The notes beneath the pieces are model-generated. The model ran no database searches and had not been told where the DNA came from. It saw only the letters and a list, made by a program, of their open reading frames with translations. A program made the position numbers and the translations under genes. A stretch of DNA of 64,000 bases from Acanthornis magna (Eukaryota; Chordata; Aves; Passeriformes; Acanthizidae): positions 16,381,501 through 16,445,500 of the forward strand of contig JAWUZG010000084.1 in assembly GCA_036785705.1 (NCBI GenBank). Reading direction: 5' to 3'. Below are positions 40,765 to 53,485 of the stretch, in pieces; the stretch's first letter is position 1, and every line of letters starts with the position of its first letter.

Positions 40765-41680
40765 GGAAAGAAAAGAAGCATGCTGAGCATCATCCAATTT
40801 AATGATATTTCCTCTTCAATTCTTTTGTTTGGCACCAGCAGCAGAGAAACACTCATTAGCAAATGTGTACTGAACACAATAATAAGAATAGCCATTTAAA
40901 TGCTGAAAAATATCCCTGTAGCTTCAGGGTTGGCAGTTTCACTGTCACCTTGAAAAAAATCTTAAAAAATTCTTACTGCAAGGGGAAAAAAGACCTTTAC
41001 ACTACAAATGATCATTACCATTTTAAGAACTTCAGTACTGATTCATTTGTGGCAGTTTTTATGGTCCCCAGCCTTCAGTTCGTTTTCAATCTGCTGCTCA
41101 GTTCCAGATTCCTCTGTTGCCGAGATTAATGAAATTTCTTATAAATCAGCCAAAAGTGAAGTCTTAGAAATTACAGCAAGCTTAAGGCATATTTATAACC
41201 CAGAGCACCCAGATGGATTGTACATATATATTCAGTAAAACAAAATACCATAAGGCAATGGTTTTCCACTCCAGGCTCCAAATTGATTCATTTTGTTTAA
41301 AAAAAGAGATCTTTCTTAAAAAAAAAAAAAAACAAAAAACAAAAAAACCCAAAAAACCAAAAACCAGGAAAAATATATTAACTTTCATCTCACAGCAATT
41401 CATTTAATGAAAGACTTTTTTTTCTTAATTATATATTCAGACAATGTGTTTCTGAGAATTCATTTCTGCATTTTTAAAAAACCTGTTATAGTGGTTCAGA
41501 GCTAGCAAGTGTTCTCGTCTCACTTTTAATAATTTACTACAGAGAAAGCCAATATAATGGTAAAAAAAACTGTGAAGGGAACTAGAAAGTCTGGGCTGTA
41601 TCTGTATGTTTGATCTCTCTGTATGTGCTATTTATAAAACATCATTCTTGTTATGAAAGATTCATGAAACTAATGTGTTT
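40179..41680. other. Probable intron sequence next to the LRRC4C exon
   Basis: AT-rich, no genes. It contains A26 (40739-40764) and A15 (41318-41332) runs. Confidence 0.5.
40739..40764. repeat. A26 homopolymer
   Basis: 26 A preceded by AATAAAAAAATT. No retrocopied gene is recognisable upstream, so it is listed as simple repeat. Confidence 0.85.
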
Positions 41681-41740
41681 TGCAACCTTGAGCAAGTCAC
41701 TCAACTCCTCTCTCTGCAGCTTACACTTCTGTCACATGGC
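41681..41740 (+). mobile_element. MIR-like SINE relic
   Basis: CAACCTTGAGCAAGTCACTC (41683-41702) followed by AACTCCTCTCTCTGCAGCTT and a GTCACATGG end matches the MIR core order (GACCTTGGGCAAGTCAC, then the CTCTGTGCCTCAG and ATGG parts). About 60 bp and diverged. Identified from memory of the consensus. Confidence 0.55.
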
Positions 41741-44700
41741 TCTGGAGAACCCTGTGGCTCTAATGTTAGATGTTACTGCTCCCACCCCTCCATCCCTTCC
41801 CTCTGCCAACAACTGCATTTCTGAGCATCAGCTTTATGGATTTAGGATAATGTACTAGACGAGATGAGGGGTGGCTGCTCTACACACCTTCCTTTTTACT
41901 GCAGCCTCACAAGGTTGCTTATCTCTTCAGAGGTGCTGAAGAGAATGTATGGAGGAATACTCTCATCACTAAAATTCAAGTTCGCTTGCATCTAAAATCC
42001 AAGTGTAGTAGAACTATCTTTAAAAAAGTGGGTGAAAAGGCCATAGTACCCATCTTTCTTACACTGTTATGAAGAAAAATCTGCCCTTGTGGTCAAAATA
42101 ATTATATTAGAGCCTAATATCAATTTAAGGGTCCTTAGTTAAGATCTGTCACCTATGAATTTTGCTGTTGAATAGCAATTAAGCATCATCTGTGATAGCT
42201 AATGGGATTGTATCAGCATTTTTGTCACTTTTTTTTGGAATGATTTTATTTTTTTCTGTGCGGTGGTTTGTTTTTCCTTTCTCATTTTTAAAATTCTTCT
42301 AGAACTTATCCCCTAAGGACTTGGACCGAATAACGAATTCCATTAACAAGTAATAAAACAGACACAGAAACACATCAAACCAATTATTTTACCACTGCAC
42401 TGGTGCAATGTTTTTGTCTCCACTGGACCTGGGATGAGAACTCAGCCTGCCATGTCTGCCTTCAGAGCTGCCAGTGATCCTTGCACGAGGCTGGTCTGGC
42501 ACGGGCAGCACGTGCGGCTCGCAGAGGTACAGGAATCTTCTTCTCACACCTGTTCACTATTAAAGGCCAGCTTAGTAGGATGCCATATGGTTTTCCACCT
42601 CTCTTTTTGCCATTTTCTGCTCTCACTCCTGTATCCTGGATACCCTGAAGGACCAGGAAAACTATGGCGTTTGTAGAACAAAAAAGTACAGAGAAATAAG
42701 AACGGTCACGGGAGAGCAAGCACGCTCAAAATCAGACAGTGGATGCATCAAGCCCCTTCAGCTGCTCTTTTCTAGCCTCCATAAAGCTGAGGATCCCAAG
42801 CCATGCTGCAAGCTCTCCAAGGCACTTTGCTCCTTGAACCTGCTGGTATCTCCCACTATTTCCTTTACCTAACTGTCTATCCAGCAAATCTTCCCTTTTC
42901 ATCACTACATATACGCTCCAGGGGCAAAAAAGATCATTTTACTTGAATACAGTACATCATTACAACAAGTAAATTATCCAGTTATGAGACTCATTAGCAA
43001 ATATTCTGTAACCCAAACCAAAATGTTTCCATGTCTGAGTTACAAAAAAAATTTTGAATGTAATGCTGTCATCCTCCTAAAATAAATTCCCTATATCCTT
43101 CCTGATTTTTGGTTATTGACTGAAACAATGAATCATTCACGTAGAACAGCTCTTTCTTTGTGCTGAAGGCCAAAATTGCCTGTGGCTTTTACATTTACAA
43201 TTTTCCCTAGTCCTGAGCTAGGGATGTCTCAATCAAACATATGCCTCAGTACTGCGATCTATCAAAGACCTCCAGGGAATTCTGACACCGGCAGGTTTCT
43301 GTAAAATTCAAATCTGTGCATACTTCAAATACAAGTTTGGTTACTGACTAATTGACAGTTTCTTTGAGTCTATAATTTTGAAGTCAGGATCACCATTTTG
43401 TAATATGTGAATATAAATTTCTAGATATGTTTTCAAATATACTGGTACATTTGATCTTTTGGTGTTTAAGCCGTATCTTGTTTAATATATAAATACAGAA
43501 TATCTATATTGCCATCCCTCTGCAACATTTTCCAGGAGGCATTGAGAGCAAATCTTACTTTTTGCAGCCACCATTTGTTTTAACTTTGGATTTATTTACA
43601 CTACTTGACTTTTTTCCCCTCTGGCAATACAGGAAGTAAAATGCAGTTTTTTGGACAAGACCACACTAACTGGACTTGGTGCTGCTAAAGTACAGGCGAA
43701 CTGATGATCCAAAAAAGTGACCATGACCAGCAGAACATATACTAGGCAATACCTTGCTAGTCCTCACTTCAAATGAGTGAGCTTTGCGTGAGGCTGACAT
43801 ACAGTAAGATTCCTAGTAGCAGTAAGAATGTAGCAAAAAGGTTCTTGCTTTTATACTGGTGGTTTTCCACAGCTCAGAGCTTAAATATTCAGGAAGTCTT
43901 GGTGCAGGTATTTCATATCAGGGTAATTTTAAATCATAAATATCTTGGAAATACCCTTGGAAAAAAATAGCCGGCAAAAAATCCCAGTGGAAAATTAATT
44001 TAAGACCTTGAAGGACATTATGGAAATATTGTAATGGGTTTTACATAAAGATTCATCTGGAGCTCTGTACGAGAGTAATTTGCTATTCTATACCCATTTA
44101 TGCTAGAGACACGTGAAGGTTCAGCTTTACAAACCCACACATGCAACACAGACCATCAACCAGCTTCTTTAGTCTTTGTTGACACCTCTTTGTCTTCTAA
44201 GTAATTTTTTTTTTTTCAGTTTTCTAGTACCAAAATAGCAACTCTATGGTCAATTCAATAACACTAGTGCCCTCTGCTGTATAGACTAAAAATTTAGTTT
44301 AAAATGCTAAGAATTTCCTTACTGCACAGTTGGTTCCCCAGACACAGTACAATTATCAAATGTGTTTCCAAACATGACCTTAAGTCTGTCTGTGGCACCG
44401 CTCTAATTACCAAAGCATGTATCATCTGTTATTATAGCACAGTAATGTATATTCCTCTTCATGGCCATGGAGGCCTTCCCAGACATATATGGAGAGTTGT
44501 TCGTTTTGTTTTCTATTTCCAGAGAAATACAAAAATCTTTTTTTGAAATTGACATTTGATATGCATGTTCTCCTCTCTATAGCTTATCTGACTCTTTGTT
44601 AGTCTCGATGTACTACACATTTTCCTCTGAGCAAAAAGCATTGCCCTCTTAAGATCCAATGCAGAAGATGAAGCAAGGAATGACAGAGCTAATCTACCTC

Positions 44701-45988
44701 TGCAGCTCTGCACAGTGCAGCTTTCCTTAGGGACAGCTTGAAGGATGCCGTAGTTACACTGCTGTCGAAATGTAACTTTGCCAAACGTCTATGCAGAGAT
44801 GCCTTCCTTATGGCCATTGTAATACTACCCCCAATTCATCTTTTTTTTCCTTTTTCTTTTTTTTTTTTTTTTTTTTTTGGTAATTAGGTCTTGGGCCTGA
44901 TCTGCATTGCTCTCCCTTTGTTATACTACCAGGAGAAAGCGACTGTGCTCACTCTGATTGCTGAAGGATTTTCCTGTAATGGGGGGCTTTGATTACAACA
45001 GAGAACTTCCACACCATTTCCAAAGATCTGCCTAATGAGGTATGGCAGGTGGCAAAGATATTTCCCCAAGCTCCAGTGACCCTTAGCTGGATCACTGGCA
45101 GTTTAGTTGCTGTTGGCAACTCATACTTTGCTTTCTGTCTGGTCTGAGGGTCTATGAATAACCGTCTCAGCAGCAGAGCTGCGCGGTGCAAAGGCCATGG
45201 CTTTATCCCAATGTATGGTTTAAGACACAGTATGATCTAATGCACTTTGGTTCCTGCCGTACAGATGCCATGAAAAAAATTGAGATGTGATGTTATACGT
45301 CACTTCATTGAAAATATAGACAGAATTTATCAGGTGTTTAAACTATCACAGTAAAATTAAATCATCACAAATACATCACAGTTAAGTCTCTGCTAAAGAA
45401 TTGTTAAATCACCAAAACTCTCCCTCAGCTGTGTCCCAGAAAATTTCAGGATGAGAAACATTCAAATAACTTTTTATAATATTTTCAGGTTGACAAATAT
45501 GTGGATGCATTCAGAAAATGCATCTTCGCTTCACTTTATACAGCACAGTTATGTATGCTGTACCTCACACCCTTTTAAAGAGTTTTTTTGAGAGAAAAAC
45601 CCTTCGCAATGATATCTGCATTTTTTCAGGAAACGAACCACTCTACAGTTGCAAATTAAATAGCAGATTTCCAAACATGTGAAGAGGAGCTAGGTGCGTC
45701 AAGCAGCTAATTATGCTGGGAAGTCTCTTCCGGTAGCATCAGCACAAGGGAATTGAAAATAGTTTCTGTATGGAACAGAGCTTGGAGTACAGCAGTAAAA
45801 ATAGGTCCAAATCCCAGGATGACCTTATGCAGAAGTGGCTCTTTTGACTCTCTTTTCAGGAACTCTGAATGCTCCAAGGGCCTGAGACTGATCCCCTTTT
45901 GGCAGCAATGCCAGCAGAAGCAGCCAAGGGAATTTCAGTGTAGAGACAAGCACACAATATGTTTTAGCTCCACAAAGTACTGAAACAC
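41741..45988. other. Noncoding DNA, probable LRRC4C intron
   Basis: No gene or clear repeat apart from a T22 run (44857-44878). A small GC-richer stretch at 42430-42530 has several CpGs but no recognisable feature. Confidence 0.45.
44857..44878. repeat. T22 homopolymer
   Basis: 22 T preceded by other T-rich runs from 44841. Low complexity. Confidence 0.85.
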
Positions 45989-46340
45989 ATGAGGGTTAAC
46001 CTTCGTCCCAGAACAGAGACTGAACTGTGGGCAGGGAGCTCCACTGGGGTCAGAAATCCTCCACCAACATCTGCTCCGCAAATGCTCCAGCAGCCTCTCA
46101 TGTGTGGCCCCATATGGCAGTGCGGGGTTGGGCCGATGGAACCACAGCACCAGGGACTCACTCACCATACCCTCCTGCCCACCTCGCCTCCCCCTCTCCT
46201 CTCCGGAATGCCTTTCCACCTGGCTGAACCCTCGAGGACCAGAGGTCTCGGTTCAAGAGCAGTGCAAGCTCTGTGCCTGCTGTTCCCTGCCCCTGCACAG
46301 CACACCGACACCGCTCTCCTTCTCCATGGGATGCTTTTGT
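45989..46340. other. GC-rich patch of unknown role
   Basis: Clearly richer in G and C than its surroundings. Open frames overlap on both strands here (152 codons at 45989-46447 plus, 94 codons at 45935-46219 minus), as expected where stop codons are rare by composition. Neither protein shows a domain, signal or similarity I recognise. Could be an unrecognised old repeat, a noncoding exon or a regulatory element. Confidence 0.3.
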
Positions 46341-47010
46341 CACTAACAGGAGCACATGCTATGTTCTTAACAAAGCACTACAATGCATCGTCATGCAAAA
46401 TCAGTGAAATGCTGTACAGTAGAGCTCATATTATCTTCTCTTCCTAATCATATTTTTTATTTCTTCATGGATTGACTCCTGTCTGAGATGTTTGGGTTTT
46501 TTTAAACAGATTGTTTTACAATGAAACCCCATGACTGCAACAACAGAACTGTGTAACTTTATCTACATTCTTAAAAATCAGTTTTCCCTTTTCAGTACTG
46601 TAGGACTTTAAAAGTCTCAACAACAGTTAAGGGAGCCATTGCAATAATGTCTAAAAACCTGGGAGGTCTCAAAGCCCAGCAGTTTTTATCTATTTGTTTT
46701 TTATTTTATTTTTAGTTAAATACAGTAGAGGCCAAAGAGGGCTAGATAGACAGCCCTGCAATGCAAACTGATTACTCATGAGACCAGACAAATCAAAACA
46801 CTCACAATGCAAATTATTCTCCTCTTTGCATGTTTCACTGTTTCGCTCTGGGACATAGTTCTGTGGCCCCTTGAAGCATTAAGTGTAGGAAGCAGAGTGG
46901 ATATTGCTGTACCCCAGATACTTCCCAGTTCTCTCCTGCAAGCCTTTTAAGACTCAGCTGAATCACCAAGACACTGATCTGAAAGACCTAAATGTGATTG
47001 GACACATTCA
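46341..47010. other. Noncoding DNA, nothing recognised
   Basis: No gene or repeat recognised between the GC-rich patch and the small ancient repeat piece. Confidence 0.4.
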
Positions 47011-47068
47011 ATCCTCCTGAATCACCACTGATTTCAGGGGAGTTCAATCAAGGATGAGTTTGACCCAG
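47011..47068. repeat. Piece of an ancient sauropsid interspersed repeat
   Basis: GAATCACCACTGATTTCAGG, GGAGTTCAATCAAGGATGAG and TTTGACCCAG resemble half of the palindromic repeat (GGAGTTACACCAGGGATGAATTTGGCCC type) that I recall as common in turtle, crocodilian and bird genomes. Name uncertain. Confidence 0.4.
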
Positions 47069-47689
47069 TCTGCCTTTTTCTTCTGTTCTTTCATTTTGTT
47101 ATACATAAAACAGCTTTATTTCACACACCTCATTTTCCAGCATGATTTCATGTTTCCTCTCACATGTCTTCCTGAGGTTTAAGATATTTTCCTTAACATC
47201 AGCTAACAGAAGTGAACATGAAATAAACATTTTAAAAATGAGAATTTGAGTGTCCATTGGTCCAAGCAAAATTATTTGCATTTATAGAAGTTAAGATATT
47301 TCATGGTGTTTGAATCTCAATCAGTCTGGTATTTCTCTTTATTTATAAATATTATTTACTCTTAAGCATCATTCGCTGTTTGTATCTTTAGTAAAACTCA
47401 TAATATTTGCTAATTTCACAGGAAAATCATAGAAAACATCAGATTATATGTAATGAATATTTCTTTAGGACAAAATTAGTTTTCTTAAGAGGAATTATTT
47501 GACTTCTTTGTTGTCTTTATCCTGGATGTCACTCAAAGGGTGACAAGGACAAAACAATCCTAACTTTTCCGTTCAGACTGTCCACAGTGGTATGAAAAGG
47601 AGCAATCTGTGAACTATTCAGAATGAACAAACTTAAATTCTTTCATAAAAGCCACCACAATACAGCTTGGGACTAGTGCACCCAGAAAC

Positions 47690-47895
47690 ATTCCAGAATT
47701 TTAATTGGAATTAACTTTTAAGTGGGTTAATTCTATTGCATTAAATCTTAGTGTGGACATTCCTATTTAGAATTTAATTTAAGCTAAATTGAATCAAGGC
47801 CACTGTAATTTCAATTAAGAGTGTCCATAAAAGGATGTAATGCAGTTTAGCTAGTCCCTTTTCAAAGTTAATTTGGATTCATTTTCTTGAGACCC
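47690..47895. mobile_element. Palindromic MITE-like DNA element
   Basis: An imperfect inverted repeat of about 200 bp centred near 47790. Matched landmarks on the two arms are AATTAAC (47709-47715) with GTTAATT (47868-47874), TGCATTA (47737-47743) with TAATGCA (47838-47844), and TGGACA (47754-47759) with TGTCCA (47822-47827). Spacing between landmarks is the same on both arms, within 2 bp. Arms diverge by perhaps a quarter to a third of positions. This is the shape of an old non-autonomous DNA transposon. Outer ends (GACTAGTGCACCCAG; CCCCATGTAGACATT) are vague, and no target duplication was resolved. Confidence 0.5.
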
Positions 47896-50596
47896 CATGT
47901 AGACATTAGGAACTTTTGTTCTGTATTGACTTGGGCTTGATTCAAACCAATTACGTAAGGGTTAAAAGGTTTTCTACCTCATCACTGATCCCTCTGGGTT
48001 ACTGAAGTTCCATTTTGCTTCACTAATTCGGTCGATAAAATATATTTTCTCTGACATTTTGTTGTTTGTTTCATCTCATATATCTTTCTGGACATATATT
48101 TATGTAGGGGAAAACAGGCAACTGAACTATGGAAATTTTACAATAGCCTGACAATAAAATTCTCTTAATTACAGAAGTCTGTCAGGGCACCCCATGTGCC
48201 AACCAAGATATAAGGGGAAGTCATACAAAACACCTTCAGGATTTCTCTCTCCTATGGCAGAAATACCTCAGTGAGCAACAATTAAACCACACTGTTTCTA
48301 TAACCATGCTTTCTTAATTCTTTTTTCATGTATTACCAATCTAAAATGCCATGTTAGGAAGGCATCTGAGACTCACAATAAAATTAGCATAAAAACAACC
48401 CTTAATAAAAAATTATATTCTGTTTTAAAGCACTGTTCCAAAACAGTGCAGCTTTTAGCCCTGTCATACTGGGGTCATTTTTAAAAATACTGTAGTGGTT
48501 TGGTTTTTTTTTTTTTTTGTTTAGGAGTGATTTAACAACATCTATTTAAACATAGTACAGTGATACTTTCTTTCAAACAAACCAGTTTTGGTCTGGTAGA
48601 ATATAATCAATTTTTATACATGGACACATTAAATGGTATAAATTAACATTGTTTTCAAAAATATACTAGAGCATTTCAAACTGGTAGGCAAAAATCTGCA
48701 GTTTAAGTATACGGAACATTAAAGTTTGTGCCTTTTCAAAAACAGAAAGGCAAAAATGTGCAAGGCTCATGGAATCCAAGACGTTAGCCCTGATTCCTTC
48801 CAGAATTTTCTCACTCCTCACAAATTATAAAAACAAATGTGGGAAATGTCAGGTTAGAACAATCTAAGAATGCATATACAAATGTAGCCAGTATAAAGAA
48901 GAGAAACAAACCAAAAAAAGGGCAATTAGAGCAAATACCTATACTTAAGAAAGTTTCATCCTAATCTTAGAAAATTGAAATCTAGGTTTTACAGCCCAAA
49001 ACATAATTTCCTAATTTACAGTATTTGCACTTGTCTACTGAATGTGTTAATGCCGAATATTCTTGTCACCCATACATATCATCCTCTGAGCCCTGCTGAG
49101 CTCTTGACCTCAGTAGATAACATAAATTAGAAGATAAAAATATTTTAGTTTGATGAGCATATAATGCAGAAGCAGTTCTTTATATTTCTCTACAGTTTGG
49201 CAACATAGATGCTCTAGTAAAATCTGAAGTAATTTTAAAAGATTTCAAGATTATTTTGATATTATCAAATCAGAGAACTGTCCATTTCAATGGCATGAAA
49301 AGATTAAGTTTATACCACAGCAAGTGCAGTTTTTCCAAACGCATTTTGTATTGTGTAAAACAGAGGAGACAGAGGGATGAAAGGAAATTATATTAAAGCA
49401 GCCATGGAAAACCTGCATCAATAATTTTTGGGGTATGATTTAAAATAGATATCTGCCTAAATACTTCTATGCCATGATGATGTGTCAAGAATGGTGGTCT
49501 CCTGTTGTCCTTTTTTAAGTGATGAATTATTTGACGCTGAGAAGTGCTTGGTAGGTATTTCGTACCCTTGATAACGATAGGCTATATTGTTAGTATGTAT
49601 TATTTCAAAATACCTTCTGGGAAAAACATACCCAGCTAACAATACTCTAAAGCACCAGAGTCCATTTTGCATCACTGCATTTGTAGTGGCTAACTGAGTC
49701 CAAATTACTCCCTCATTCTGTTAATAAACAAAGCAACAAAGAGAAAAAGAGACATGAGTTAAAAAGTTAAGGCTGCAAATAGCCTCGAGTCTGGCAAATG
49801 ATGGTTAAACTTCTTGTCCTTGTAACTATGGAAACCCCTTAAGGTAAGAGTGGAACACAGGCACTTTGTGGTCTGCAATTTACAAGCTGTTTATTTAATT
49901 ATGAAGGAATATGAAACTGTTAGGGGCAATGCAATTATCCTACTGTGATAGTGTTTTGAGAGAAAAAATAGGTACAGAGAAATATAAGAAGTTAATTTTT
50001 TGGAAAATTACTTGTTTTAGGACTTCTATGAAACTGCAGCACATTGTTTTTTACTGAAATCTGTGATTTTTTTTTCCCCGAAGAGAGTGAGGAGCCAAAA
50101 TTAGTAATACGACATTTTGCCATAATATCCCTCAGTGGATTCATAGTAATTACGTCCATTCTATGCTTCATGAACAAAACCAAGGTCAGGGTGTATTTCA
50201 ATTAAACCCTAGGTGTTACCAAAGTGCAGTACAGCCAGAATAGCAGGCACATTATTACCAGATCTATCACTGCTGGGCAATGAACAGGTCACAGGTGCTC
50301 TTGTGTATGGCATTTGTACACCTTTAAATATTACAAGTGGGAGAATGTTTCAATTCAATTTAGGAGGCAGCTAGCGAAATAAAATTAAGAGTGAAACTAT
50401 GTGATGACTCAGGGGGACTATAACAACTACTTACAAGTATTTTCCTGGATCTGAACAACAAACTTTGACCTGATAGTTCTGTTACTGGGAACTGCATGAA
50501 TGTAGTGATCCCAGGGCCCTTTGCACACAATGGGAGTTTTTGGCGTCAATCCATCATTCACTGGATTGCCTTAATTAGATGTCAAACACAAACACA
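47896..50596. other. Noncoding DNA, probable intron
   Basis: No gene, RNA or repeat recognised. A T-run at about 48507-48519 is simple sequence. Confidence 0.4.
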
Positions 50597-50680
50597 TCCT
50601 CACAAGGCCTCTGCAAAAGAGACAGGTAATATTATTCTCGTATATAGCTGAAGAAACTGAGGCAAGAATGGATTAAATCA
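50597..50680 (-). mobile_element. MIR-like SINE relic
   Basis: TCCTCACAAGGCCTCTGCAA, AGGTAATATTATTCTC and CTGAAGAAACTGAGGCAAG follow the reverse complement of the MIR core and 3' half (CTCACAA, TATTATCCCCATTTTACAG, ATGAGGAAACTGAGGCA) in order. About 85 bp and diverged. Confidence 0.6.
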
Positions 50681-51403
50681 GATGACAAAATTTAGCATGT
50701 GTATATAAGACACTTTGTGAACATGAGCTTCACAATCCACACTGGCCAGATGTTACACATGTATTTTTTATCAAGTACCTGCTGCAAGTTGCTCACACTA
50801 TAGGCAAGTCTGAAGAAGTATTTTGGAAGCTTGAAACTACAATTCCTAATGCTGTTGAAACTAATTGGATGTCTCTTCTACCCAGAGAACAGATCACAGA
50901 CATCAGTGTGGATCACACAAGACCCAGTCCAATCCTTCCTACAATTATAGTGGGTAGGGACTCCTGTGGATCCACTGTCGCTTTTTCCTTCCAAACTGTT
51001 CTCAAAACTTCCTCTTGGACAAGCTCTCCAAAATATGTGCTATAGTCTTCTGATCCTTGGCCACAGAAAGGCTTTCCTATGAGGAAGCTTTTCCTATTCC
51101 TTATGTCAGACAGGGTCTTGGAAAGCCTTAAACTGCCTTGTAAATATAAATGTTTTTAAAAAAACTGAAAGAAAATTCCTTCCATAGGATTGTATAACTG
51201 GCAAAATGTGACATTCTTTATAATTTGAGGCCATCCAACCAAGGAGATGTAAAACCCTTAAAAAAGAACAACAATTCACCTTCAGGGGTCTATCCTCAGT
51301 AACTGAAGAAGGAAAGGGAAGAGGGCAATAACTGTGAGATTCATAACTGGTTTTTATGCAAGTAGGCAAAGTATCTTCTGATACCACTGGAACCAACTAG
51401 AAG
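50681..51403. other. Noncoding DNA, nothing recognised
   Basis: No gene or repeat recognised. The open frame at 51106-51396 has no recognisable domain. Confidence 0.4.
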
Positions 51404-52203
51404 ATAGAACCACAGAATCACAGAATTGCTTTGGTTGGAAGAGACGTCTAAGATCATCCAGTCCAACCATTAACCTGACGCTGCTATGTTCACCACAAAA
51501 CCATATCCCCAAGTGCCATGTCTATACATCTTTTAAATACCTCCAGAGATGGTGACTCAATCATTTCCCCAAGGAGCCTGTTCCAAACCTTCACCACTCT
51601 TTCAGTAAAGAAATTCTTCCTGATACCTGATCCAAACTTGCCATGGTGCAACTTGAGGCCATTTCCCCTTGTCCTGTCACTAGTTACCTGGGAGAAGAGG
51701 CCAACCCCTGCCTCGCTATCACCTCCTTTCAGGCAGTGTAGAGAGGAATAAGGTCTCCTTCAAGCCTCCTTTTCTCCAGGCTAAACAACCCCAGCTCCCC
51801 CAGTCACTCCTCAAAAGACTTGTGCTCCAGACCCTTCACCAGCTGCACTGGACCGGCGGCCAGGTGGATTTAACTCCAGTCACCACCACTCTGTGCCCAG
51901 CCATCCAGACAGCTTTTTACCCAATGAAGTGTTCACCTGTCCACACCATGGGAAGATAGTTTCTCCGGGAAAATGCTGTGGAAGACTGTCAAAGTCTTTA
52001 CTAAAGTCCAGGAGGACAACATGCACAGGCTTTCCCTCATCCACCAGGTGGGTCACCTTGTCACAGGAGATCAGGTTGGTCAGGCAAGACCTGCCTTTCC
52101 TAAACCCATCCTGGTTGGAGCTGATCCCCTGGGTGTCCTGTACATGGTGTGTGATGGCACTGAAGATAATCTGCTCCATGACATTCCCTGCCATGAGTTC
52201 AGA
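51404..52203 (-). mobile_element. CR1 LINE, 5'-truncated, with internal deletion
   Basis: In complement, a 104-codon frame (52194-51880) matches CR1 reverse transcriptase: VMEQIIFSAITHHVQD, QDGFRKGRSCLTNLIS, VTHLVDEGKPVHVVLLDFSK and a WLGTEWW segment. Near 51856 the sequence jumps to the region of GLEHKSFEE, LGLFSLEKRRLEGDLI and the 3'UTR. It ends with GATTCTGTGGTTCTAT, the degenerate CR1 tail. The FADD catalytic box lay in the deleted part, so the copy is dead. It sits in the probable LRRC4C intron, in the same orientation as the gene. Confidence 0.93.
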
Positions 52204-53435
52204 TTGATATAAACTCTACAAATCTCATTTGCATTAGCTATATTCTCTCAAGTGTCAATTCTTCTCTAACAAACGCCTTTCTGACCTGGTAAAGGACTGA
52301 TGTTTTCTCATGTACCACAGTCCTGTTGAAAGGTACGTTGAAAGATAACATGTTCCAAAACCAGTTTCACTCTAAAGTGACTAATTACTAATGTTTTAAT
52401 TCCCAGATTCCAATAGTAAGCTCATTAACCCCCAAATATCTCTGTATAAAGAATAATCATAGGGTCACACATGCACATAAAAGATGACATTTGGATTTTA
52501 CCTTAACAGGGAATAAACATCCTTCCCTTTAGTTAGCTTAGTCAGGCACAGGAAGCAAAATTAAAGAGACAGAACTAGGTCCAGTTTTATAACTGTGTCA
52601 ATTACTTTAACATGGCCAAAAAAAAAAAAAAAAAGTATTTTTATTTTAACCAGTTTTAATTTTACTCAAATGTTAAATTAATTCTGGAGTAACTTAATAT
52701 TGGAGCATTGTTTTTCTGTATGACACTAGCAAAATCCTGTATCAACCATTCCAATGTGTGTTCCTGAGGGATCCAAGACATTGCATAACTTTGCAGAATA
52801 TATCAGCTGATTCAAGAATTGAAAATATAGTTCTGTCTAGAAAGCTATCTTTAACAGAGAGAGTTTGAATGCAGCTTGATGAACATACAAGGCTTTAAAG
52901 CAATTTGTGAGAAACAGTGGCAAATTATGAGTTATTCTCTTTCTGTTCAGACCACCTATAAATCCAAGAATCATAAATTATAAAGATAGAATAGATGTTA
53001 TCTCTCTGGAACTTTATACTACAGTAAGTCTCATAGAGAAAAATAATAGATTACTTTTCACATAGACACGGTTTTAAAATTGATTAATTCACGTTTACTT
53101 AATGGAATATCTTCTCTACATATATTGAGTTGCTTATAGCTTGCTTGTCAAAATCACTGGCCAAATTCAAAGTATTATTACCTCAATGAGAAATTCACAT
53201 CAGATCCAGGAAAGCTAGCTTATGCTACTTTAGCAATGATAACTTTCACCAAAGTGCTGTTTATCCGCTTCAAGTTACCAACAGGATACAATGCCCAGTA
53301 TCAGCAGTGCCGCCTGCTTGCTCAGCTGTTCAGACTCTTAAATGCTGATGCAGTATTCCATGTTCACGAGCTCACCGCACACTTGCATTTTTAAGTGGTT
53401 CCGTGAGAGAAAATCATAGGTAAAAATTTACTCCT
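52204..53435. other. Noncoding DNA, nothing recognised
   Basis: AT-rich. An A16 run near 52619-52634 is the only simple repeat. Confidence 0.4.
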
Positions 53436-53485
53436 ACAGAAACCAAAGGAAGTTTTGCATTTGGTTTCAGTGGAGTCAGGACTCC
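53436..53485. repeat. Piece of an ancient sauropsid palindromic repeat
   Basis: GAAACCAAAGGAAGTTTTGC followed by ATTTGGTTTCAGTGGAGTCA, in which ACCAAA and TTTGGT are inverted. The order resembles the GTCAATGGGAGTTTTGCCAT, TGACTTCAATGG motif of an old amniote interspersed repeat I remember. Name uncertain. Confidence 0.45.
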